Shown here one piece after another: positions 1 through 8,126 of a stretch of DNA of 64,000 bases (within the stretch, counting starts at the first letter, position 1; each line of letters begins with the position of its first letter). This stretch comes from Dyella flagellata (lineage in GTDB: Bacteria > Pseudomonadota > Gammaproteobacteria > Xanthomonadales > Rhodanobacteraceae), in contig NZ_BSOA01000015.1 in the NCBI RefSeq assembly GCF_030160275.1, positions 209,935 through 273,934 on the forward strand, read 5' to 3'. A model generated the notes under the pieces. It worked only from the letters and a program-made list of their open reading frames with translations. It did not search any database and was not told where the DNA came from. The translations under genes were made by a program, and so were the position numbers.

Positions 1-1868
1 GCGTGGACGCGGTCGGTCCGGATGGACAGGTCGCCGCCCACGCCGAGCAGGACGTCACGGTCGATCCGGGCAGCAATTCGGTCAGCGTGCCGCTGCGCAT
101 TGCGAACCCGAAGCGCTGGTACCCAGCCGGCTATGGCGCGCAGGACTTGTACACGTTCAAGGCCAGTCTGCGCGACGGCGGCACCGAGGTGTACAGCGTG
201 CAGCGCGCAACCGGCCTGCGCACCATTCAATTGCGGCGCGAAAAGGATGCCTGGGGCCGGAGCTTCGCTTTCGTGGTCAACGGCATACCCGTGTTCGCCA
301 AGGGCGCGGACATGATTCCGTTCGACAGCTTTCCCCCACGCGCTACTAATGCGCAGATGGAGCGCGTGCTGCAATCGGCGCGCGACGCCAACATGAACGC
401 GGTGCGCATCTGGGGTGGCGGCTACTACATGCCCGATGCGTTCTACGAAATGACCGACCGGCTGGGCCTGATGGTATGGCAGGACTTCATGTTCGGCGGG
501 GCGATTCCGCCTAGCGATACCGCTTTCGTGGAGAACACGCGGCAGGAAGCGATCGAACAGGTGAAGCGCCTGCGCGATCACCCCAGCATCGTGCTCTGGT
601 GCGGCAACAACGAAGTGCAAACCGGCTGGGATGGCTGGGGCGACCGCCTGGCGCTGAAGAAGGCGATTTCCGGCGACGAGCGCGAGAAGCTGGTGACCGG
701 CATGGTGAACCTGTTCAGCAACACGCTGCGCAACGTGGTCACGCAATACGACCCGGCCGTGCCGTATTGGGCCAGCTCGCCGAGCACCGACTACGAAGGA
801 CCGGCCAACGTACTGGATGACGGCGACTATCACTATTGGAACGTCTGGTCCGGCGAAGCCAAGCCGGTGACCGAGTACCTCAACGTGACGCCGCGCTTCC
901 AGTCGGAATACGGCCTGCAGTCGTTCCCCGAGATGCGCACCATCCGCGCCTTCACCCAGGCCGGCGACCTGCAGCCGGAATCGCCGGTGATGCGCGCGCA
1001 CCAGAAGTTCGACAGCGGCAATGGCAACAAGCGCTTGTTGCTGTACATCACGCGCAGCTACGGCGAGCCGAAGGATTTCGAGTCATTCGTCTATCTGAGC
1101 CAGGTGATGCAGGCCGAAGGCATCCAACTCGCGGCCGAGCATCTGCGTGCATCGCGGCCGCAGGCGATGGGCTCGATGTATTGGCAGCTCAACGACGTAT
1201 GGCCGGGCGCGTCCTGGTCGAGCATCGATTATTTCGGTCACTGGAAAGCGCTGCAGTTCCATGCACGGCGGTTCTATGCACCAGTGTTGATTGCCGCCTT
1301 GCGCAATAACGGCAGCACCACCGTTTCTCTCGTGTCCGACAGCACCACGCCCAGCACCCTGCACTGGCGCATGCGTACGATGGACTTCTCCGGCAAGGTG
1401 CTGGGCGAGCATCAGGAAGCGGCCCAGCTTGCGGCGCTCAGCAGTACCAAAGTAGCTACTTTTACAGATGCGCAGTTGCTCAACGGTGCCGATCCGCATG
1501 CGACATTCGCGGTATTCGAGCTGCTGGACGGGGACAAGCCGGTTTCGCGCAACCTGGTGTTCTTCGACGAAGCCAAGACGCTGGCCTTGCCTGCGCCGCA
1601 AATCAAAACCACCCTGGCGACTGGCGCGGACGGCTACCAACTGACGCTGTCCAGCGACAAGCTGGCGCGGGAAGTGTGGGTTTCCTTCGGTGATCTGGAT
1701 GCCGAGGTATCGGACAACGCGTTTGACTTGTTGCCGGGGCGGAGTGTGACCGTGACGGTGCACAGCAAGCTGGTGCTGGATAAGTTGCGGCGGGCTTTGC
1801 GGGTGCAGGATCTGGCGAATGTGATGTCAAAAGGCTCTGCTCAACCGGAAAGCGGCAGGCAGCCATGA
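1..1868 (+). CDS. Beta-mannosidase, glycoside hydrolase family 2 (5' end outside window)
   Basis: The reading frame is open from the window edge and lacks the N-terminal sugar-binding domain, so this is the C-terminal ~620 residues of a protein normally near 850-900. The GH2 TIM barrel is clear: NAVRIWGGGYY, then LWCGNNE with the family's acid/base Glu at its end, later a FQSEYG segment in the position of the nucleophile Glu, and MYWQLNDVWPG. The C-terminal part is a beta-sandwich-like region. Family members hydrolyse terminal beta-1,4-mannose from mannan oligosaccharides or the N-glycan core, usually in the periplasm in this group; the signal peptide cannot be checked here. The next gene is another mannosidase, which supports a mannoside-use locus. 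Product confident, exact substrate inferred. Confidence 0.93.
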   Translation, partial: VDAVGPDGQVAAHAEQDVTVDPGSNSVSVPLRIANPKRWYPAGYGAQDLYTFKASLRDGGTEVYSVQRATGLRTIQLRREKDAWGRSFAFVVNGIPVFAKGADMIPFDSFPPRATNAQMERVLQSARDANMNAVRIWGGGYYMPDAFYEMTDRLGLMVWQDFMFGGAIPPSDTAFVENTRQEAIEQVKRLRDHPSIVLWCGNNEVQTGWDGWGDRLALKKAISGDEREKLVTGMVNLFSNTLRNVVTQYDPAVPYWASSPSTDYEGPANVLDDGDYHYWNVWSGEAKPVTEYLNVTPRFQSEYGLQSFPEMRTIRAFTQAGDLQPESPVMRAHQKFDSGNGNKRLLLYITRSYGEPKDFESFVYLSQVMQAEGIQLAAEHLRASRPQAMGSMYWQLNDVWPGASWSSIDYFGHWKALQFHARRFYAPVLIAALRNNGSTTVSLVSDSTTPSTLHWRMRTMDFSGKVLGEHQEAAQLAALSSTKVATFTDAQLLNGADPHATFAVFELLDGDKPVSRNLVFFDEAKTLALPAPQIKTTLATGADGYQLTLSSDKLAREVWVSFGDLDAEVSDNAFDLLPGRSVTVTVHSKLVLDKLRRALRVQDLANVMSKGSAQPESGRQP

Positions 1869-1879
1869 TCGGTCCCCTC

Positions 1880-2097
1880 CCCTACGTGTACCTGATTAGC
1901 GTCATGTCTCAGCTACGCGATATGCAACTCCCTCCCCTGCTTGCAGGGGAGGGTTGGGGTGGGGTTGTACGAGCTTGCCGCCATGTGTGAGTTCACCGCG
2001 AGGTCGCTTCACCCCACCCCAGCCCTCCCCTACTACACGTAGGGGAGGGAGCGAGTACTCGCCAGCTGAGACATAACGCTAATCAGATACGTGTAGT
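1880..2097. repeat. Long imperfect inverted repeat (MITE-like) between two mannosidase genes
   Basis: Outer arms at 1882-1914 and 2064-2096 match in 29 of 33 positions when one is reverse-complemented. Nested inside are a CCCTCCCC...GGGGAGGG hairpin at 1930-1953, a GGGGTGGGG block near 1955-1965 mirrored by CCCCACCCC near 2011-2020, and a second CCCTCCCC...GGGGAGGG hairpin at 2023-2049. The whole ~215 bp can fold into one cruciform. No reading frame is visible. It separates the two mannosidase genes and could act as a terminator or mRNA-stability structure; a non-autonomous mobile element is the alternative. Confidence 0.75.
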
Positions 2098-2128
2098 AGT
2101 TACCCCTTGCGAAGAGATGCTTTACGCC

Positions 2129-3562
2129 ATGCCCACACGCCGCGATTTTCTCAAGCTGATCAGCACCGCCACCGCAGCAGGCATGGCCGGCATTGCGCTA
2201 CCAACTTTGGCCGGCAATGCCACGGGCTATGTCAGCAAGCGCCCGCCCCTGGCCAAGCGCAAATTCACCAGCCAGGCGGTCGAACGCCAGCTCGCCCGCG
2301 TGAAGGCCGCGATCGGCGACCCCAAGCTCGCCTGGATGTTCGAAAACTGCTACCCGAACACGCTCGACACCACGGTGGAGTTGGGTACGCTCGACGGCAA
2401 GCCGGATACCTTCGTGATCACCGGCGACATCGATGCGATGTGGCTGCGCGATTCTTCCGCACAGGTCGTGCCCTATCTCCCCTTGGCGAAAGACGATCCA
2501 GCGCTGCAGCGCTTGTTCCGCGGCCTGATTCGCCGCCAGGCGCACTGCATCCGCATCGATCCCTACGCCAACGCTTTCCTGCCCGATCCGCACGCCAAGC
2601 CGCTGGAGTGGTCGGTACATGATGTTACCGACATGAAGCCCGGCGTCGGCGAGCGCAAATGGGAAATCGATTCGCTGTGCTATCCGATCCGTCTCGCGCA
2701 CGGCTATTGGCAGGCAACCGGCGACACCCGGCCGTTCGACGACGACTGGCGCGAAGCCATGCACCTGGTGCTCAAGACCTTTCGCGAACAGCAGCGCAAG
2801 TACGATCACGGGCCGTATCACTTCCAACGAACCTCCGCGGTACCTAGCGAATCGTTGATGCTCGGCGGCTACGGCAATCCCACGCGGCCGAACGGCATGA
2901 TCCATTCGATGTTCCGTCCTTCTGACGACGCCTGTGTGTATCCCCTTTCCGTGCCTTCCAATCTGTTTGCGGTGTTGTCGCTGCGCCAACTCGCACACAT
3001 GAGTCGCGCCATGCACGATGCCGCGTTCGCAGCGGAGTGCGAGGCGCTGGCGGATGAAGTGGAACGAGCCGTGCAAAGGGACGGCCGCATGCACGATGCG
3101 GACGGCAAAGCGTTCTGGGCGTACGAAATCGACGGCTTCGGCAACCAGCTGTTCATGGATGATGCCAACGTGCCTAGCCTGCTCGCCCTGCCGTACCTGG
3201 GCTGCTGTGATCGCAATGATCCGGTCTATCGCCGCACGCGCGAACTGGCATGGAGCACGCGCAATCCGTATTTCTTCCGTGGCAAGGCGGGCGAAGGCAT
3301 CGGCGGTCCGCACGAGGGCCTGCGCATGATCTGGCCGATGTCGATCATGATGTATGCGCAGACCAGCTCCGATGTTGCGCAAATCCGGCAATGCCTGAGG
3401 TGGTTGCGCGATACCGATGCGGGCAGCGGCTTCATGCATGAAGCCTTCGATCAGGACGACCCGGCGAAATTCACGCGCAGCTGGTTTGCGTGGGCGAATA
3501 CCTTGTTTGGCGAGTTGATGGTGGATATCCAGCGCAAGCATCCTGAGCTGCTGCGCGGCTAA
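2129..3562 (+). CDS. GH125 exo-alpha-1,6-mannosidase, Tat-type leader
   Basis: A 477-residue protein matching family GH125 (formerly DUF1237), which releases alpha-1,6-linked mannose from the non-reducing end. Family blocks are DTFVITGDIDAMWLRDSSAQ, RIDPYANAF, WEIDSLCYPIRLAHGYW and SGFMHEAFD; the Glu of HEAFD sits where the family's catalytic base is expected. The N-terminus PTRRDFLKL followed by a hydrophobic stretch and LPTLAGNA looks like a twin-arginine signal, so the enzyme is probably exported folded. I chose ATG 2129 because it puts the RR motif at the extreme N-terminus; ATG 2117 in the same frame has a purine run directly abutting it. It follows the GH2 gene after the inverted-repeat element. 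Confidence 0.93.
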   Translation: MPTRRDFLKLISTATAAGMAGIALPTLAGNATGYVSKRPPLAKRKFTSQAVERQLARVKAAIGDPKLAWMFENCYPNTLDTTVELGTLDGKPDTFVITGDIDAMWLRDSSAQVVPYLPLAKDDPALQRLFRGLIRRQAHCIRIDPYANAFLPDPHAKPLEWSVHDVTDMKPGVGERKWEIDSLCYPIRLAHGYWQATGDTRPFDDDWREAMHLVLKTFREQQRKYDHGPYHFQRTSAVPSESLMLGGYGNPTRPNGMIHSMFRPSDDACVYPLSVPSNLFAVLSLRQLAHMSRAMHDAAFAAECEALADEVERAVQRDGRMHDADGKAFWAYEIDGFGNQLFMDDANVPSLLALPYLGCCDRNDPVYRRTRELAWSTRNPYFFRGKAGEGIGGPHEGLRMIWPMSIMMYAQTSSDVAQIRQCLRWLRDTDAGSGFMHEAFDQDDPAKFTRSWFAWANTLFGELMVDIQRKHPELLRG

Positions 3563-3635
3563 CGCGTAGGCTGGGATGACAATCCCAGCATTCCCCAAGC
3601 ATCCCGAAGCTGGGATTGCCATCCCAGCCTACGCG
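3563..3635. repeat. REP-like double palindrome (GTAGGCTGGGAT family)
   Basis: Two copies of the unit face each other: 3563-3589 and 3609-3635, each with a GCTGGGAT/ATCCCAGC stem and a 4-nt loop. It starts directly after the TAA of the GH125 gene. This is the fullest form of a repeat found about ten times in the window. Confidence 0.9.
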
Positions 3636-3731
3636 CCGTGAAACAGAGCTTTTCACAAAAATTTCACGTACCTGGCGGTGATGTTACCCATGCCCAGGGA
3701 TGAGCCGGCCCGTCACGACTGGTTCTTCACC

Positions 3732-3753
3732 CCTTTATCGCTATCGATAAAGG
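3732..3753 (+). promoter_or_regulatory. Perfect 9-bp inverted repeat upstream of sensor kinase
   Basis: CCTTTATCG at 3732-3740 is followed by CTAT and CGATAAAGG at 3745-3753. It lies in the leader of the hybrid kinase gene, 75 bases before its preferred GTG start. It could be an operator or an mRNA hairpin; no T run follows, so it is not a good terminator. Confidence 0.5.
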
Positions 3754-3813
3754 GATACCATGGGTGTTGCTGCGTCATCTCGTGCACAGGAAGACAAAAA
3801 TCGCGGGTTAGTT

Positions 3814-3822
3814 AAAGGGGGG
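3814..3822 (+). promoter_or_regulatory. Strong ribosome binding site fixing the GTG start of the kinase
   Basis: AAAGGGGGG six bases before GTG 3829. This decides the start over the upstream ATG 3760. The G run would also be a candidate pairing site for the C-rich RNA loops described near 29.6 kb (inference). Confidence 0.7.
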
Positions 3823-3828
3823 CTAGCT

Positions 3829-5970
3829 GTGACGAAGCGACCTGTTCCGGCCGGTAGCGCGATCTGCGCCGTAGGGACTTTTCTCCTGCTCTTCAGTTGG
3901 CCGCTGCTCGCCAAGCCCTCGACCGCAGGCGAGGTCGCGCTGGCTGACATGGTGACGACCGGGAACTACGTATTCGCTGCCCTGCTGCTGCTCGCCGCCT
4001 GCTTCGCGATCCTGCTGTGGCGCTTCCATGTAATGCGGCAAAAGCTGCGTGTCAGCGTGCGCCTGCTTGACGACATCTTCCAGCACTCCGGTGTGGCGAT
4101 GAAGGTGAAGGATGCGCAAGGCCGCATCCTGCGCGTCAATGAGGTGGCCGCCAAGCTGATGGGGAAACCGGCGCACGAATTGATCGGCAATACGGTCGAC
4201 ATCGTCGCCACGCCGGAATCCGCCGAGCTGATCCGCAAGCACGATCACGAGGTGATGGAGGAACGCAGCGTCACCGCCTGCGAGGAGCAGGTCGACTATC
4301 TCGGCGGTTCCTATACCCTGCTCACCCGGCGCTTTCCCCTGACCAACAAGCGGGGCGCGGTGGCCGGCGTAGGGGTGATCTCCATGGACATCACCCAACG
4401 CACGCTCATGGAGCACGAGTTGCGGCTGGCCAAGGGCGAATCGGAGGCGGCCAACCAGGCCAAATCGCTGTTCCTGGCGAACATGAGCCATGAACTGCGC
4501 ACGCCGCTCAACAGCATCATCGGCTTGAGCGAACTGACCTTTGAACAAGCCGAGGAACGCGAGGACAACGAGACCGCCGAGATCATGCAGCGCGTGGTCA
4601 ATGCCGGACGGCACCTGCTTTCGTTGATCAACGACATCCTGGATATCGCGCGCATCGAATCGGGCCGCGTCGAACTTCAAACCGAAGTCGTGCATGTTGA
4701 GACCCTGGTCGGAAGCGTGATCAATTCCATGCAGACACTGGCCAGCGCCAACGGCAACAAACTGCTGCTGGAAGTGGCGCCGGAAGTAAACCTGGCCAAT
4801 ATCGACGTGATGCGCCTGCGACAGGTGCTGCTCAACCTGATCGGCAACGCCATCAAGTTCACGCGCCACGGCGAGGTGAAGGTCAAGCTGTCCTGCCGTG
4901 ACGACCAGCTGTACGTCTCGGTGTCGGATACCGGCATCGGCATGACGCAAGAGCAAGTGCAACGAATTTTCGAGCCCTTCGAACAGGCCGACCGTTCCAT
5001 CGCGCGCCGTTTCGGCGGCTCGGGCCTGGGCCTTACCATCTCGCGCCAGCTGCTGGGCCTGATGCGCGGCCGCATCGAAGTCAGCAGCGATATCCAATCC
5101 GGCAGCGTGTTCACCTTCACCTTGCCGGTGGGTGATGTCGACAAGGCCGAAACGCGTGCGGCCACCGCCGCCGCCAACCCTGCTTCCGCCCGCGGCCGCA
5201 ATCCGGTGGTGCTGGTGGTGGACGACGATCCCGACGCGTGCGAACTGGTCCGTACCGCGCTGCAACGCGATGGTATGAACGTAGTCAGCGCTTCGTCCGG
5301 TGAGCAGGCACTCGCCCTTACCCGTTCGCTGCGGCCGGCGGTGATGGTGCTGGACATTCTGTTGGGCGACATGACCGGATGGGACGTGCTAGCGGCGATC
5401 CGCGCCGATCCCGAACATGCCGAGCTGCCGGTGATTCTCTGCACGGTCACGGATCCGGATCGGCGCACCGGCTTGCTCGGCGTGGTCGAACACCTCACCA
5501 AGCCGTTCGACCGCGAGCACCTGAGCCACCTGGTGCAGCGTTTCCTGGGTGGCGCGAACAGCGGCTCGCTGATGGTGGTGGACGACGACGATTTCTATCG
5601 CGACTCGATCGCCGCCGTGCTGCGCCAGGCAGGCCACCAGGTGGAGACGGCGCCCAATGGCGAGCATGCCCTGAGCATGATGCGGGACCGTCCGCCCGAC
5701 CTGCTGCTGTTGGATATGGTCATGCCCGGCATGGACGGCCTGGCGGTGATCGAGGCCATGCGGGTCGATCCGGCGCTGGCGCCCGTGCCGATCATGCTGG
5801 TGACGGCGGCGGACATCACGCCGGAAGTGTCCCGGCGCTTGTACGAACGCGCCGTGCTGCTGATACGCAAGGGCGAGGCCGATCTTGCGGACGTAGTCCG
5901 GCAGGTGCATCGCCTGCTGGAGCGGCTGCGGATACCGACGAGCCAAAGCGAGGTGAAACAAGCAACATGA
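3829..5970 (+). CDS. Hybrid sensor histidine kinase, PAS-HisKA-HATPase-REC-REC
   Basis: A 713-residue membrane kinase. Two membrane segments lie near residues 10-28 and 47-65 with a short periplasmic loop, so sensing is probably by the PAS domain (about 80-190) or within the membrane. HisKA contains [12 protein letters not shown] with the phosphorylatable His near 221; the ATPase domain has [17 protein letters not shown] and GSGLGL. Two receiver domains follow, at about 465-575 ([16 protein letters not shown]) and 590-700 ([19 protein letters not shown]). The start is GTG 3829 because AAAGGGGGG lies six bases upstream; ATG 3760 in the same frame has no such site. The stop overlaps the next gene's ATG. 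It probably feeds phosphate to the following receiver and REC-EAL proteins; the signal is unknown. Confidence 0.92.
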   Translation: MTKRPVPAGSAICAVGTFLLLFSWPLLAKPSTAGEVALADMVTTGNYVFAALLLLAACFAILLWRFHVMRQKLRVSVRLLDDIFQHSGVAMKVKDAQGRILRVNEVAAKLMGKPAHELIGNTVDIVATPESAELIRKHDHEVMEERSVTACEEQVDYLGGSYTLLTRRFPLTNKRGAVAGVGVISMDITQRTLMEHELRLAKGESEAANQAKSLFLANMSHELRTPLNSIIGLSELTFEQAEEREDNETAEIMQRVVNAGRHLLSLINDILDIARIESGRVELQTEVVHVETLVGSVINSMQTLASANGNKLLLEVAPEVNLANIDVMRLRQVLLNLIGNAIKFTRHGEVKVKLSCRDDQLYVSVSDTGIGMTQEQVQRIFEPFEQADRSIARRFGGSGLGLTISRQLLGLMRGRIEVSSDIQSGSVFTFTLPVGDVDKAETRAATAAANPASARGRNPVVLVVDDDPDACELVRTALQRDGMNVVSASSGEQALALTRSLRPAVMVLDILLGDMTGWDVLAAIRADPEHAELPVILCTVTDPDRRTGLLGVVEHLTKPFDREHLSHLVQRFLGGANSGSLMVVDDDDFYRDSIAAVLRQAGHQVETAPNGEHALSMMRDRPPDLLLLDMVMPGMDGLAVIEAMRVDPALAPVPIMLVTAADITPEVSRRLYERAVLLIRKGEADLADVVRQVHRLLERLRIPTSQSEVKQAT

Positions 5971-6356
5971 CCACCCTGCTCTACGTCGAGGACGACGAGG
6001 ACAACGCCTTCATGCTGGGGCGTCGGCTGCAGCGGCACGGCATCCAGATACGCCATGTCGAGGATGGTGAAAAGGCGCTCATCGCCGCGGTATGGAAACG
6101 CCCCGACGCCGTGCTGCTGGACATCAACCTGCCCGGCATCAATGGCCTGGAGGTGTTGCACAAGCTGCGCGCCAATCCGCTCACCGTGGACATACCGGTG
6201 ATCGTGCTGTCCGCGCACGTGATGGAGGACGACATTCTCAAGGCCATGCAGGCGGGCGCCAACGCCTTCGTCCCCAAGCCGATCGATTTTCCGCAGTTGC
6301 TCGATGCCTTGCAGCGGCTGGTCAAACGCGACAGCCTGGAGGACAGCGCACCGTGA
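5967..6356 (+). CDS. Single-domain response regulator (CheY/DivK-like receiver)
   Basis: A 129-residue stand-alone receiver: acidic pocket in YVEDDEDN, phospho-acceptor Asp in AVLLDINLPGINGLEV, conserved Ser in VIVLSAH and Lys in FVPKPID. There is no output domain, so it acts as a phosphate shuttle or through protein contacts. The ATG is embedded in the kinase stop (ATGA overlap) and its own stop overlaps the GTG of the REC-EAL gene, so the three are translationally coupled. I read it as the middle relay step between kinase and REC-EAL. Confidence 0.92.
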   Translation: MTTLLYVEDDEDNAFMLGRRLQRHGIQIRHVEDGEKALIAAVWKRPDAVLLDINLPGINGLEVLHKLRANPLTVDIPVIVLSAHVMEDDILKAMQAGANAFVPKPIDFPQLLDALQRLVKRDSLEDSAP

Positions 6357-8005
6357 GCCTGGATGCTCGTATCCTCATCGTGGACGACGACGAAAACAGC
6401 CGCTTCATGTTGCGCAAGCGGCTCAAGCAGTTGGGCTTCCAGCACGTGACCGAGGCCCGCGACGGCGATGCCGGGCTGGACCAGGCGCGGCGACTGCCGC
6501 CCGACATCATGCTGTTGGACGTAATGATGCCCGGCATCGATGGCGTGACCGTGCTGCGCATGATGCGCGACGACGAGCAGCTGCGCGACATCTCCGTGCT
6601 CATGGTCTCGGCCCACGATACCTTGAGCATGGCCGCCCAATGTATCGAGCTTGGTGCCGAGGATTACCTGGCCAAGCCGGTGCTGATGCCCTTGTTGCGC
6701 GCGCGCATCGCCGCCGTGCTGGAGCGTCGTCGCTTGCGTAACGTCGAGCACGCCTTTCTGGCCCGCTTCGATGAGCAAACCGGCCTGCCCAATCGCGCCG
6801 CGCTGCTTGAACGCATCGAGTCCGCGATGATGTCCGGCCGTCCACTGACGCTGGTGGCGGTCACTTGTAACAACCACGCCAACATCGCACTCGGCATGGA
6901 CGAGCGCCAGGCCGCGGCGCTGTTGAGCGAATTGGCCTCGCACGTTCGATCGTGCTGGGAGCAGGTCGACACCATTGCCCGCGTCGCCGAAAACATGCTG
7001 GGCTGGCTGATCCCCGGCGTGCAGGCCGACCAGCAGCTGGTGCTGGAAGTGCAGGCCGTGCTCGGCATGACGGCGCATGCCTCGATGCACGGGCTCACCG
7101 CCAGCATCGCCACCTGGCCAGTCGCAGGGATGCTCGCCGACGCCACCGAGCTGCTGCGTCTGGCGATGAACGAAGCGGCCCGCATCGATCCCTTGGGCGA
7201 GGAGCGCGTGACCCTGGCCGATCCGGCACTGCGCACTCGTACACGCGCGGCGCTGGCCATCCATGAGCAGTTGGAAGAAGGGCTCGCACGCGGCGAACTG
7301 GAGCTCTACTACCAGCCGATTTTTTCGGTCCAGGCCGATCCACGCCTGGTCGGCGCCGAAGCCTTGCTGCGCTGGAATCACCCGCAACGTGGAGTGCTCG
7401 CGCCTGGCGAATTCCTCGAGGCGATCGAGCAGACTCCGCTGATGAACCGCATCGACGCCTGGGTCATGGAGCAGGCCATCGCCAATCTGGTAGCTTGGGA
7501 CCGCGAGCTGCCAAGCAACTTCCGCCTGCACGTGAACGCCACCGCGCGCAGCCTCGCCTCGGGCCGGTTGATGGAGATCCTCACCACCCATCTATCCGAA
7601 CCGGTACGCCGGCACCTGGCGCTGGAGCTGACCGAACGCCTGTACGTGTCGGACATGCCGTCCTGCGTTTCCATGCTGCAATCCCTGCGGGCACTGGGGA
7701 TCCATGTGGCGCTGGATGATTTCGGCACCGGCTTCTCCTCGCTCAGCCACGTGAGTTTGCTGCCCTGCGACACGATGAAGATCGATCGCAGTTTCGTCAG
7801 CGGCGTCTACGCCAACGAGCAAATGCGCCGGCTGCTTGAATCGATGGTGAGCATGGCCCAGTCGCTCGGCCTGACAGTGATCGTGGAAGGCGTCGAGCAT
7901 GATGGCGAACTGGCCGTGCTGCGCGAAATGGGATGCCCGTTCGTGCAGGGCTACTTGCTTGGGGCGCCTCGGCCGGAGATCGATTTCTTGCGGCACCTGC
8001 ATTGA
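6353..8005 (+). CDS. REC-(degenerate GGDEF)-EAL c-di-GMP phosphodiesterase regulator
   Basis: A 550-residue cytoplasmic protein. Receiver at about 1-125 (LIVDDDEN, MLLDVMMPGIDG, LAKPV). Residues 135-290 look like a GGDEF domain that kept the FDEQTGLPNR entry but has AENML where the signature belongs, so it should not make c-di-GMP. The EAL domain (300-550) keeps the core residues: AEALLRW, ALELTER, ALDDFGTGFSS, MKIDRSF, VEGVE and VQGYLLG. It should hydrolyse c-di-GMP to pGpG under phosphorylation control. GTG start with GGAGGA upstream and GTGA overlap with the receiver gene. Activity is inferred from residue conservation. Confidence 0.92.
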   Translation: MSLDARILIVDDDENSRFMLRKRLKQLGFQHVTEARDGDAGLDQARRLPPDIMLLDVMMPGIDGVTVLRMMRDDEQLRDISVLMVSAHDTLSMAAQCIELGAEDYLAKPVLMPLLRARIAAVLERRRLRNVEHAFLARFDEQTGLPNRAALLERIESAMMSGRPLTLVAVTCNNHANIALGMDERQAAALLSELASHVRSCWEQVDTIARVAENMLGWLIPGVQADQQLVLEVQAVLGMTAHASMHGLTASIATWPVAGMLADATELLRLAMNEAARIDPLGEERVTLADPALRTRTRAALAIHEQLEEGLARGELELYYQPIFSVQADPRLVGAEALLRWNHPQRGVLAPGEFLEAIEQTPLMNRIDAWVMEQAIANLVAWDRELPSNFRLHVNATARSLASGRLMEILTTHLSEPVRRHLALELTERLYVSDMPSCVSMLQSLRALGIHVALDDFGTGFSSLSHVSLLPCDTMKIDRSFVSGVYANEQMRRLLESMVSMAQSLGLTVIVEGVEHDGELAVLREMGCPFVQGYLLGAPRPEIDFLRHLH

Positions 8006-8126
8006 TGCGGCCTTGCATCTCCTCTAATGTCAGCGCTGCCTAGCGCCCGTTGTTCGCGGCCAATTGCTGTCGGCCTGCCCGTGCGACGGCTGGCAACCAT
8101 GGGTAAATGACGCGTCAAGCCACTTT

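Noticed and set aside
2198-3622. 474-codon open frame on the minus strand
   Set aside because: It is the antisense shadow of the GH125 gene; the translation has no family similarity and high Arg/His/Ala bias.
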